From contig CAMRHE010000068.1 of NCBI GenBank assembly GCA_947044405.1, positions 1,642,501 to 1,706,500 of the forward strand: DNA of 64,000 nt, given 5' to 3'. The notes under the pieces are model-generated. The model worked only from the letters and a program-made list of their open reading frames with translations, had not been told where the DNA came from and did not search any database. Positions 34,485 to 44,969 of the stretch are shown one piece after another (positions within the stretch are counted from its first letter, which is position 1; each line of letters opens with the position of its first letter). Source of the stretch: Leptodactylus fallax. Lineage: Eukaryota > Chordata > Amphibia > Anura > Leptodactylidae. The translations under genes were made by a program, and so were the position numbers.

Positions 34485-34600
34485 TGGGTCCATTACTCTA
34501 GTCTACTAGAGAAGATACTCTAGTAGACTAGAGTATCTAGTCTACTAGAGTATCATAGAGTCCATGAGGATCCTATGATAGTCTAGTAGACTAGTCCAAC
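34485..34600. repeat. Nested palindromes on CTAGTAGACTAG
   Basis: ACTCTAGTCTACTAGAG, ACTCTAGTAGACTAGAGT and GTCTACTAGAGTATC follow one another and are mutually inverse, and GTCTAGTAGACTAG recurs at about 34581. Several alternative hairpins or a cruciform are possible. Confidence 0.8.
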
Positions 34601-35467
34601 CCTGACATGAATTATCCTGAATAATTCTCCTATAGACATCGGAAGAATGATGTCCTTGGTGCCATGAAGACGTTTGCTTGTCTACGGCCACTCTAATTTA
34701 CATATGTAAAATGAAATCCCATGACAGTCACTGCGACCATGAATGAACATCGAGACCTTCTTCTGTCATCATTGGTTATCATGTCACAGAGGTGTGTGGG
34801 TTGAAAATATAACAAGACATTCATGTGAAGGTGGTCTGCTTGGTACAACGTGGGGGGCAGAATCACCCGTGTGAACTAGGCCTCCATACCACAGGCCTGG
34901 AAAAAGAAATCTCCAGCTCTTCTGAATGATAATGTGACAGAATATACTTATAGGAAGCTTTGTTATGAGAAGGAACGAAACCAGTCTCTGTAAACGGAAT
35001 AGGTCTTCTGGAGCCGTCACTCTCGTCTCGCACTGGAATTTCTCCTCTGCTTTGCACAGCCCAGGGTGCCGGGCCCGTCTATTGTCTACTCTCATTACAT
35101 TTTCCCATGTATTTTGAAACCCTTATTAATAATCACCATTAGCTGCAGTTATGAGACAGGTCGGAGGCTCAGATAACTGCAGAATGAGCCCTGAGTTTCT
35201 CATGGTCAGAGGGCAGCGTTTTCCCTTCGTTCAGAAGAGCACTTTGCAAAATCTTTATCACGGTTCTAAGATACAGAACAATTGCAATGTCCTCGAAAGT
35301 TTCCCAGCACATTTCTGAAAATGTCATTTCTTTCGACAGTTTTGCATCACAGAGTATTTTTCTATATTGCGAAACATAGTTTAAAAAAGTTACATATATT
35401 GGTCTACGTCGGCCCCTTCGGAACATATGGTATATGGGTCATAATATAGGAAAGGTTGCCTCTTAGT
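34601..35467. other. Intergenic, no gene seen
   Basis: Nothing coding or repetitive was recognised. Short open frames on the minus strand (34784-35095 and 35169-35426) have no domain I know. Confidence 0.45.
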
Positions 35468-35890
35468 TTCATAGTAACAAAGTAGATAAGGTTGGGTAAA
35501 AACACAAGTCCAGCCTATAAACCTCCCAAGTTGATCTGGAGGATGTCAAAACCCCCCACTAGGCTGAAGTCAATTGCCCCATCGGAGGAAAAAATTCCTT
35601 CCCAGTTCCAATATGGCAATTGTATTAAGTCCCTGGATCAACATCCTATCTCAAACATTTCTAGCTCTCATGACCTATGAAATTCTTACTTTCAAGAACG
35701 TCATGCAGGCCCATCTCGATCATGTAGACATTATCAGCCATCACCACATCCTTGGGCAGTGAGTTCCATAGTCTCACTGCTCTTACCGTAAAGAAGTCCC
35801 TTCTATGACTATGGTAAAACCTTTTTTTCCTCTACACATAGAGAATCCACCCTTGTTGTGGTTACAAGTCTTGGTATAAAGAGATCAAAC
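35468..35890 (-). mobile_element. 3' end of a non-LTR retrotransposon (LINE)
   Basis: On the minus strand, 35807-35730 translates as HRRDFFTVRAVRLWNSLPKD followed by VVMADN. This is the conserved C-terminal tail of CR1/L2-like reverse-transcriptase ORFs. Upstream, a degraded IPRLVTTTR segment belongs to the same tail but is out of frame. After the ORF comes the typical 3' UTR, with GGAAGGAATTTTTTCC, GGGGCAATTG and an end near TTTGTTACTATGAAAC. It is a 5'-truncated, frameshifted, dead copy. Family assignment beyond CR1/L2-like is uncertain. Confidence 0.85.
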
Positions 35891-36679
35891 CTACAATCCA
35901 AAAATAATGGAACATAATTGCCAGATTATCAACCATTTACGATAGACAAATAGAAAAATTGAAGATCCTCCAGAAGACTTTTCTAGTCCTTCCAGTCTCT
36001 TCTATACTTTATTATATATTTAGTATATTCTAAACTATATTCGGGGGTCACCAGGGATTGAAACTATTTTGGGCAAAACCATTAGAGCAACTTTTTGTGT
36101 ATCCATCACTCCTTATATGTCAGGGATTTATTATGTCTACTTATTTCTATAACTCCTTGTCAGTCTCTTTTTGTCTTTTGAGAGCTGAGAACCTCCAGAC
36201 GTATGTCTCTGTAGGTATCTTAAAGTGAAAATCTTGTCAAACTGATCTAATATGTCTTAGACACATGTGAAATGACATGGCTTGATCGCAGATGAGTTCC
36301 AGAATGAAAGACTCTATAGAGAGATCAGACACCTTTGGCACTTGGAATTTTTTACGTCATATAGTCTGACACAGCATCACATGCTTACTATCATATATTC
36401 AGCTTTTGCACAGATTGTTGTGTCAGATTTCCAGCAGTAGGAATCTATGAGCTGTACTAAAGAGTTTTAAGCTCTGTATACAGCCATTTGCTTCTAGAAA
36501 TGAGAGTGGAGTAACACATAACTGCAGGATCAGACTACACAGGGCTTGTTTGTAGTCTGTAACCATGGAGACGCGTAGATTCTTGTTGCAAAGTTGTATT
36601 TTTAAAGTTTAATATGCACTGTACAATATTAATAGTTGCAAACCCCTTGACCAATGTAGCTGCCATTCTTCTTCTGTCT
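35891..36679. other. Intergenic, no gene seen
   Basis: AT-rich sequence that may contain further decayed LINE body next to 35890, but I cannot recognise it. No other feature was seen. Confidence 0.4.
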
Positions 36680-37125
36680 ATAGGATAGTAAGAAGAGGAC
36701 CACTAAGAGGACCACTAGTAAGAAGAGGACCACTAACTAAGAGGACCACTAGTAAGAAGAGGACCACTAACTAGGAGGACCACTAGTAAGAAGAGGACCA
36801 CTAACTAAGAGGACCACTAGTAAGAAGAGGACCACTAACTAGGAGGACCACTAACTAGGAGGACCACTAGTAAGAAGAGGACCACTAACTAAGAGGACCA
36901 CTAGTAAGAAGAGGACCACTAACTAAGAGGACCACTAGTAAGAAGAGGACCACTAACTAGGAGGACCACTAGTAAGAAGAGGACCACTAGTAAGAAGAGG
37001 ACCACTAACTAAGAGGACCACTAACTAGGAGGATCACTAGTAAAAAGAGGACCACTAACTAGGAGGATCACTAGTAAGAAGAGGACCACTAACTTGGAGG
37101 ACCACTAGTAAGAAGAGTATCACTA
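36680..37125. repeat. Minisatellite, about 34-bp composite unit
   Basis: AGAGGACCACTAACTA and AGAGGACCACTAGTAAGA subunits of about 15-19 bp alternate, mostly in pairs and sometimes doubled (36840-36860 and 36985-37010). The composite of about 34 bp is the dominant period. A G/A-rich strand bias is clear on the plus strand. Confidence 0.94.
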
Positions 37126-37130
37126 AAATA

Positions 37131-37492
37131 GGGGTTACACATGAAGACGGGTGTGCGCTGTAAAGTGCAGAGAAAAAAGTTTCTGCAACCGAGTCTCCAA
37201 TGGAGACTCTGGCGCAGATGTGAACTTACTCTAGGTTCACACATGTGCTTGGGTTTCTGTTCTTCAGGCCCACTTGGGGACCTGAAAAACGGAAACCAAA
37301 TCCGCTTAAAAAGTGTTTACCTATGGAAACCCCTGGAACCCATAGACTATAATGGGGTCCACCGGGTTTCCACCTGAAATATGCAGAGAGAAAAGTCCTG
37401 CTTCCAGGACCTTTCTCTCTGCATTTTTCAAGTGAATTCGGGGAAGGAATCCCCAAACGTAGGGTGAATGCTGGTGTGAATCCAGCCTTAGC
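37131..37492. repeat. Dispersed elements with TAGGTTCACAC ends
   Basis: GCAGATGTGAACTTACTCTA near 37213 is the right end of one unit and TAGGTTCACACATG at 37232 the left end of the next, which closes at GGTGTGAATCCAGCCTTA (about 37475-37492). GCAGAGAGAAAAGTCCTGC is shared exactly with the copy at 63505-63712, and an inverted CCTTTCTCTCTGCA lies close by. Confidence 0.65.
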
Positions 37493-40400
37493 CTCATACT
37501 GAATCTTTTCCTACACAATGTATATCAATCTGCTCCACTCTAGGCCTTTACCTAGTTGAAGCTCCACAGGAATTTTAGCTAAAAAGGAAGCTTATCTTAA
37601 GAACCCAAATGAGTAAAGCTTGCCTGGTCAGTCAAAGGCTTGATGGGCTGAAAGCTCTAGCTCTGGACCCCCTACCCCTTCATACACATGCACACTTGAC
37701 TGAGCATGTTCTGCATGGGTAGAGGGGAGTAAGCCTCTGCCTGATATCTCTGCTGGTGGCTTATCTCCTTGCAGCCTGATCCTTCTTTCTCCTGACATTG
37801 TAGAAGAGTAGGGAGGCCTCCATACACATTAGATAGTTGAGTGATCTCGCCAAAATCAAAAGTTCCAAACAACACGAATCTAATGAGTATGGCCAGCTTA
37901 AGAATCAGACCTTTCTCAAGAGGGCATTGTTCTGGCGGCCACGTAGACATCTATATTGCTGATATATGGATGATGATGGCAGTCACCTAACTTGTGCTGT
38001 CGCCAGATACCTAGGTTTTGTTCAGTCATAATTTTGGTGAAAATTTTTGTAATATATGGTATGAATATAGCCCATTTAGATCTTGCTGATCCTGATAATT
38101 TATCTCGAGTAACCATTGTTTGAGTTGACAACTTTACTTTCATGGGACAATTTTATTGAGCACCAGAACTTGTAGATCCTCATTCAGTCCAGAAGGTTCA
38201 GCTGTTTTGGCCATTTACAAATTACTATTTTTGTTAAATTTTTTGGAAAAAATTTTCTTTGTGTACATCCAATCATCGTCCTTACTGAGTAGAATAGTCA
38301 GTGTTTTTGGAATATCTTCCAGATTCGACCACGTGAAGTCCAGGCTCCTGGATTCTCTTCAAAGGTCCTAATTGGAATTTTTCAACTTTCTCTCGATCAC
38401 GAAGGTCAATTGTCAAGCGAGTTCCTTTCTTATCGTTGTGAAAACGAAGCGTCCAGCCTATATACGCTCAGGTCTTTTGATGTCCTCCTGCTTTATATTC
38501 CAGATAAAGTCATGGATTATGACATTCGCTAAAAGGACACGCAGACAGTTTCCTCAGTGACCAGAAAGGATTCTCAGTGAATTAGACCTTTCTCAGTCTA
38601 TGGGGTTCCACAAAGGATCTCAAAAAAATGCATGGAGCAATTGTCTTGTTTCGTGATCCTGGAAAGGAAAGAGGTCTTTAGAGCAGGGAGACCAACACTG
38701 AGCCTGACCTGACACCGCAGAAGGAGGACAATAAAGGGGCAAGGAGACTAACGAGAGGAAAAACACAGACAAAGGGTGGCACAGCCAGCGCCCAGCCGGA
38801 CCACGCAGACCGCAGAGCGGCAACATTAACTGCCTCGGACATGTGAAGAACAAGTGAAGCGGAAAGAACCTGAAGCTTCCTTATAAAGCATTGTGCCACA
38901 TTATCTCTAAGATTTACCCAGGCTACACAAAGACGTTGAAGGAACGAGCCTGGCCCCTAAATGAAGAAAAATAACGATTAAATAATTGGAACGTGGAGAG
39001 GAGGGGGACGGGGGAAAGTTCATTAACCATCTGCCTCCTTGTGTTCTTGGCAAGAAAGAAAAAAAAAAGAAGATAAACTTCTTAAACACTTTGTATGCAC
39101 GGCCCTTCTTAGCTCGGTAGTATGTTAATGCCACCCGGACTTCATGCATTGTCACCCAAGTAAATGGTTGGCTATACGAACCCTAGTAGATCCAGCGCTA
39201 CCGACCAAGACGCTAGGTCTTCCTGCTTTGGTCTCTTATGCCGTGGTTGGCCATATGCCACACATTACTCCCACTTAACTCTATGATATCCTTCCAACTA
39301 GCCCACACTTGGCCCACTCCGTGTTGAGGGCTTTGTTGAAGCCCACTGTTGTGTATATTTGCCTCTTTATTATTGACCATAGGGTAAAGGAGTAATATGG
39401 AGTCAATATGTAACATGCAGGTGTTGGACACAGAAACAACAACCAGGTTGGAAGTTCTAACTAGTTTACTGATGATTTGGAACAAGGAACAATTTTGGGA
39501 AAGGAACATGGCTGAATAACGATAACGTCTCTTACTTCACACGTCCTGCCTGTGCAAGGGGAGTCTCCTTCTCCCTAAGATGGAGCTTGTTGTTTTCCTA
39601 CCATGAGTCCACCACGTCACTGTCACTATTGTCTGTCCAAGCTGTCACTGCACCCTTCTCTGAACTCAGGCCCCTTTTCCGAGTCTCTCCAGTCCCAGTG
39701 TTTGGTCTTCACCCAGTCTACCTTCACCAGTCTTCCTGCACTTGGAAAGTCTGCAGAACAATTTCCTGTTGTGTGCCAAAGTTCGGATCAGATATAAACC
39801 CCCATGAATTTGCTCCTACTGGGTTCCTATGCTTAGCAGGTCAGCCGGATCTGTAAGACCATAGGCGCCAAGGCCTGGTGAGGTGCACTTGTACAAATAC
39901 AAACTCATACTTGGTTGTTTATAGCCATCTGTAGTGGGAATCAGATTATAAAGTGGTCTATAGGTGTCTGATGAGCCAGGGACAGCTGGAAATTCCTTTA
40001 CTACCAATATATAGGATAATTTCAGTTAATGCAATGCCCAGATGCTCATCATATCTGCAGCTGAAGGAACGTCATGGCTCCTTTGCTGTCACTTGGTGAA
40101 TGTGATTGTCTTCTAATGGTTATTTCAGATTTCCCCTGTAATGATCTTGCAGTTTTCTAACATTGCACATTCATTGTCTTTTTCAAGTTAAAACTTGCAT
40201 GTAGAAGTCAAATCCTCTCCCCTCTTCCCACCATATCAATGAATTTGCTCCTTACCGGCCCCTTTCCTTGTGTTGTAGGCCCAATGACATTAACAAGTAC
40301 TTGGAAAGTAATGATGTAAGGACTTGTATGTTGTAAATGAAGATTCCATCACAGTTGGTTTTACATTCACTGTTATGCTAAGGAGATGGCTGGGGGGTAT

Positions 40401-40565
40401 ACAATGAAATTACCTGCACTTGGATCTGTTCACAATTGGGTGAGATGATTGATATATCCCTAAGTGTCAGCTCAGTTATCAGACCTGACCTTCTGATCTA
40501 TCACAGTCTAGTACTGATGACAAAATTAAGCTCAGATTAGTAGATTTGGGCCTTGAGGTCACGTC
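37493..40565. other. Intergenic, no gene seen
   Basis: Three kilobases of mixed sequence. Open frames are short and overlap in several frames, and none shows a domain. No tandem array was seen. Confidence 0.45.
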
Positions 40566-40867
40566 TTAAAGGAAGTCTGTCATCAGAAACTAGTATATCA
40601 ACTCATCCAGCAGATAGATAGGTTAGGGTCACCTGAATCAGATGGTGTTTTCCCCTTGTGAATCGGTGTCTCCATTGCCAAGATATTGCCATTTTGTGGA
40701 TATGCAAATGAACTCCCTGGAGCAATGGCGGCACCCTCGCAGGCGATATCTCGGCAATAAAGGCTGCGATTCACAAGGGGAAAACACTGTTTGATTCAGC
40801 TGACTCTAACCTATCTATCTGCGGGGCTGGGTTGATATGCTGGGGTTTGGTGAAACACACCCTTTAA
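40566..40867. mobile_element. TTAA-flanked foldback MITE, subfamily A, copy 2
   Basis: TTAA then AGGAAGTCTGTCATCAG, ending TTTGGTGAAACACACCCTTTAA. It shares with 10791-11122 the blocks AGATAGATAGGTTAGGGTC, TTTTCCCCTTGTGAATCG, TTGCCAAGATAT, CGATTCACAAGGGG and AACCTATCTATCTGC. It is the same size class, the same internal palindrome and without an ORF. It is a non-autonomous piggyBac-like element by its TTAA ends. Confidence 0.82.
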
Positions 40868-41615
40868 GGTGGCCACATACAACATAAAGAAGAAGATTGA
40901 TGCTTAAACAACCACTAAATGAATGATCATCCAGTGCAGATCGTTCCACAGATGCAACCCTGCTCACCTTACCCCATATTGACCATTACAGTTATTCAGA
41001 CCGGTCATATATGTTCAGGTGAAGGTCAGGTGATTTTTCTGAGAATATTTTTGAGAATGTTCTTGGGTTGGATGCCTGAAGTTTTATAGGAGGTCATAAA
41101 CCTACAGTAACTGTTGACTGAGCAAACTTTTATCCCAGCTCCTCATATCCTGGCAAAGTTTGCATGTGATTTCAATAGAGAGAAGGGAGTAATATGATAT
41201 CAGAAACCTCTCACAACAGTTTATCTTCCAGAGCATAAAAGGATCTGGTATGTAAGAGTAAGGACACCCCCATGACGATCGGCCGATCCTGACATAATTG
41301 GGCCGACGCATTTGGTCAACTTTGGCTTTAACTCCAGTATCAGTATCAGCGGCACGGACTGACCAGTGACATGGACTGATAGGGTCATTTCTGCTCTATG
41401 ATATTATCTCTACCATGCATGTGCGTGGAGAAAGGTTAAAGTCCCATTGGGGAAAAGGACTTGAATAGTGATGAACTTTGTACAACGCTGCAGACAATGT
41501 TGGCGCCATATAAGTAACAGGAAATACGGAATCTGTGAGCATGTTCCCCTTCCCTATTATATAGGTCATATTTTTAGGGGAAAATATGGTGTCACTGTAT
41601 CTGGGAACAGAGCGT
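40868..41615. other. Intergenic, no gene seen
   Basis: Mixed sequence leading into the 60-bp array. No coding signal was recognised. Confidence 0.45.
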
Positions 41616-41619
41616 GTCT

Positions 41620-42440
41620 ACTGTTATGTAATGCAACCTGTAGGGACTCTGTATGCCACCATATGTACATAGAGTGCCTAGTGGTCTGTAATACAACCTA
41701 TAGAGAATATATATGCTATCATATGTACATAGAGTGCCTAGTGGTCTTTAATACAACCTATAGAGTCTATATATGCTACCATAAGTGCATAGAGTGCCTA
41801 GAAGTCTTTAATACAACCTGTAGGGACTCTGTATGCCACCATATGTACATAGAGTGCCTAGTGGTCTGTAATACAACCTATAGAGAATATATATGCTATC
41901 ATATGTACATTGAGTGCTTAGTGGTCTTTAGTACAATCTATAGAGTCTATATATGCTATCATATGTACATAGAGTGCCTAGTGGTCTTTAATACAACCTA
42001 TAGAGACTATATATGCTACCATAAATGCATAGAGTGCCTAGAAGTCTTTAATACAACCTGTAGGGACTCTGTATACCACCATATGTACATAGCGTGCCTA
42101 GAGATCTATAATATAACCAGTATGGATTCTATATTCCACTATATGTACATAGAGTGCCTAGAGGTCTATAATATAACCACTATTGATTCTTTATGACACC
42201 ATATGTGTATAGCGTGTGCAGTGGTCCATAATATAACCAGTATGGATTCTATATGCCACCATATATACATAGAGTGCCTAGTGGTCTGTAATACAACCTG
42301 TAGGGTCTCTATATGCCACCATATCTATATGACGTGCCTAGAGGTCTGTAATATAACCTGTAGGGACTCTATATGCCACCATATGTACATAACGTGCCTA
42401 GCGGTCTGCAATATAACCTTTAAGATCTCTATATACAGCC
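41620..42440. repeat. 60-bp minisatellite
   Basis: About thirteen units, each carrying CACCATATGTACATAGAGTG, CCTAGTGGTCTGTAATACAA and CCT(A/G)TAG(A/G)GACTCTATATG. Two alternating subtypes (TTTAATACAACC and CTGTAATACAACC) give a longer period in 41640-42060. The period, a multiple of three, opens a 242-residue plus-strand frame with repeating YICYHMYIECLVVFNTTYR. A cysteine-rich look is a by-product of the TGC/TGT in the unit. Confidence 0.95.
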
Positions 42441-43394
42441 GCACAGGGTTCTTGCACACAATTACTAATTACACAATTACATTTCCTCCATGTGAACCTA
42501 CCCTTAGGCCTCATGCACTACGATTATACATTTTTGTAGTTGCGCAATCCACCCATAATGACCCCTTGGCCATATTTTTCAAAGGTCTGTGTAAAGACTA
42601 CAAAACTCAAAACAAGCCTTATTATGGTCCATTTTGTGGTCCGGGCTCCTTCACTGAAGTGTAGTATGAGTCTGTTGTATACAGCTGTGTATTGTAGCCT
42701 TAGATGTCTAGAGTTCAGTTTTCTGCCACCATAATACTGCCCTATGATGACCCCTTAGCGTCCTAAAGAACATGTGTGGTCATAATAGATACATCAGTAA
42801 AGTCCTTGCCAATGGAAACCCCAGTGGTCCAGGCTCTTATTTTGCCAACAGGTCAAGTAAGGAGGAGAATAATTAGAATGTAATTGCACTAAAGTTAGCA
42901 AACTGTTAAAACACTGGAGTTGTGTCGATTTCTGCCCCAAGGCAAGTCACTCAGGGCCGGGTATGACACCGACAATAGATGTCATCCTGCTACGGGCTGC
43001 AGATACCTGGGATGTTAATGATGCAATTACCATTCTCCGCTCCTCCCTGCTCCTGACTGGGGTTGAGCTTTAAGGTGCTTGCGTCAATTTCCTGCCCCCA
43101 GTTCCCCTTCAGATGCAAATTGGTTCATGCTGCTTCCCCTGAAACTTTTGAAGGCAGGATTTTTTTTCTTCTTTCCAGAGTTGAAGAAAAGCAGGGTTTT
43201 TTTTCTGAGCCAATTAAAAAAAGCCGAGATTCAGGGGCCTGGAAGGGAAAGGTGAAGCGAGGACTGGAGATCTGCAGCCTCCGAACAGATGCTATATAAG
43301 TGCCTCTCTACAATGGATTAGGCAATTAGCAATGCCCATCTACAGGCCCTTTCTTTTTTTTTTTTTTTTTTCCAGCTTAAGCGATTAATATTAT
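42441..43394. other. Intergenic, no gene seen
   Basis: Mixed sequence with a T run at 43351-43371. The block at about 42930-43330 looks unique, but no gene was recognised. Confidence 0.45.
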
Positions 43395-44175
43395 ATTGGG
43401 CAGCGGTTCACAATCTGCGGCTCTACAGCTGTTGTGAAGCTATAACTCCCAGCATGATAGGAGTTGTAGTTTTGCAACAGCTGGAGAACCACAGGTTGGT
43501 GACCACTTATATTCAGTTTCATTCTTGATGAAACTGGAAGATGCCTGAGGTCATCTTAGTATATAAAATCCCTATAGGACAGGGCCACCAGGAACAACCT
43601 GAATCCACTACTGATCCCTTTACTGCCCTAGACCACCAGCAAAGTTACTACTAACCCTTTCACTGCCCAAGACCGCTAGGTATTTTGAAATGATAAGAAG
43701 TGATTTATATTATATCAGGCAGCGGTTCTGTAGTTGTTGTGAAGCTATAACTCCCAGCATGATAGGAGTTGTAGTTTTGCAACAGCTGTAGAGCCGCAGG
43801 TTGGCGACCACTTATATTTGGTTTACATTCTACATAAGCCAGCTTTGATGGAACTGAAAGATGCCTGAGGCTGTATTACTTAATAAAATACCCATAGGAC
43901 AGGGCCACCAGGAACAACCTGATTCCACTACTGATCCCTTTACTGCCCTAGACCACCAGGAAAGTTGCTACTAACCCTTTCACTGCCCAAGACCACTAGG
44001 TATGATATGATATGAAACTGGAAGATGCCTGAGGCCGTATTACTATATAAAATACCCATAGGACAGGGCCACCAGGAACAACCTGAATCCATTACTGACG
44101 CATTTGCTGCCCTAAACCACTAGGAACGTTACTACTAACCCTTTCACTGCTAGGTATTTTGAAATAATAATAAGA
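43395..44175. repeat. Tandem repeat of about 319 bp, 2.5 copies
   Basis: CAGCGGTTC at 43401 and 43720 opens two units. Each contains a CTATAACTCCCAGCATGATA foldback, GAAGATGCCTGAGG, ATAGGACAGGGCCACCAGGA and CTAACCCTTTCACTGCC. A third, 5'-truncated unit begins near 44014. The foldback motif is the 'actcccagcatg' family, so a dispersed repeat was amplified together with its flank. Confidence 0.9.
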
Positions 44176-44969
44176 CTATCACAAAATGGAAAACTATTAA
44201 AAAAGGACAGTAGATAGATAGATAGATAGATAGATTTTGTAATATTACCTGCATCGCTTATACCAGTCTTTTTTCTTTCCCTGTGTTACATATTTGACCT
44301 GTAACCCTTTGTGGTCAGCAGCCCCAGGCAGTATATTAATCTGGTGCTTGCCCCTCCATTCTATAGGATAATTTCATTTACTTTCAGCTCCATTTTTCTT
44401 TCTTTTTTTTTTTTGTCTTTATAAAATATGATTCTGATCGTCAGCCGGGAAATGCCACAATCTAATCCATATGTGTCCTGAGTGACACGGCTTTCTCCTA
44501 CATTCTGCGCTGCCTTCCATATTTCCTTATTGCTGCACTTCTATTCATACCTGATGTGGAGACGGCAGATCTGTGAATAATGTAAGGCAGGCCGTATATA
44601 TAAAACTGCAGACCATAAAATATACAACCCACGTGTGCAACTTTATTAATAAGATCACCATATTATAGTTAAAATGGAAACTATATGTATGTATAGTGCA
44701 AGGGTCACAGCGCTCCAGATATTGAGTGCAGCAAAACCACCGGTTTTGACACCATTTTGGTTTTTCTTTTCATTTCATAAACTCTGCAATGATTTATTTT
44801 TAATAAACTTTATCTGATACAGAGCTCCAAATCCCCTGCATGGATGAAGAGTCACATTATAGAATACTGGTTGCCTGCAGTCACCATTAGAGGGAGCTAC
44901 AATCCTTCTGCACACTGTACCCTAGTATGCAGGAAGCTCCTAGGCTCCCCCTAATGGTGGCTGGGGGCA
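44176..44969. other. Intergenic, with a short GATA tract and a hairpin
   Basis: (GATA)n lies near 44213-44235 and a T run near 44403-44414. CACCATTAGAGGGAGCTACA at 44882 and GGCTCCCCCTAATGGTGGCT at about 44943 are inverted copies, forming a foldback of about 90 bp. No gene was seen. Confidence 0.6.
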
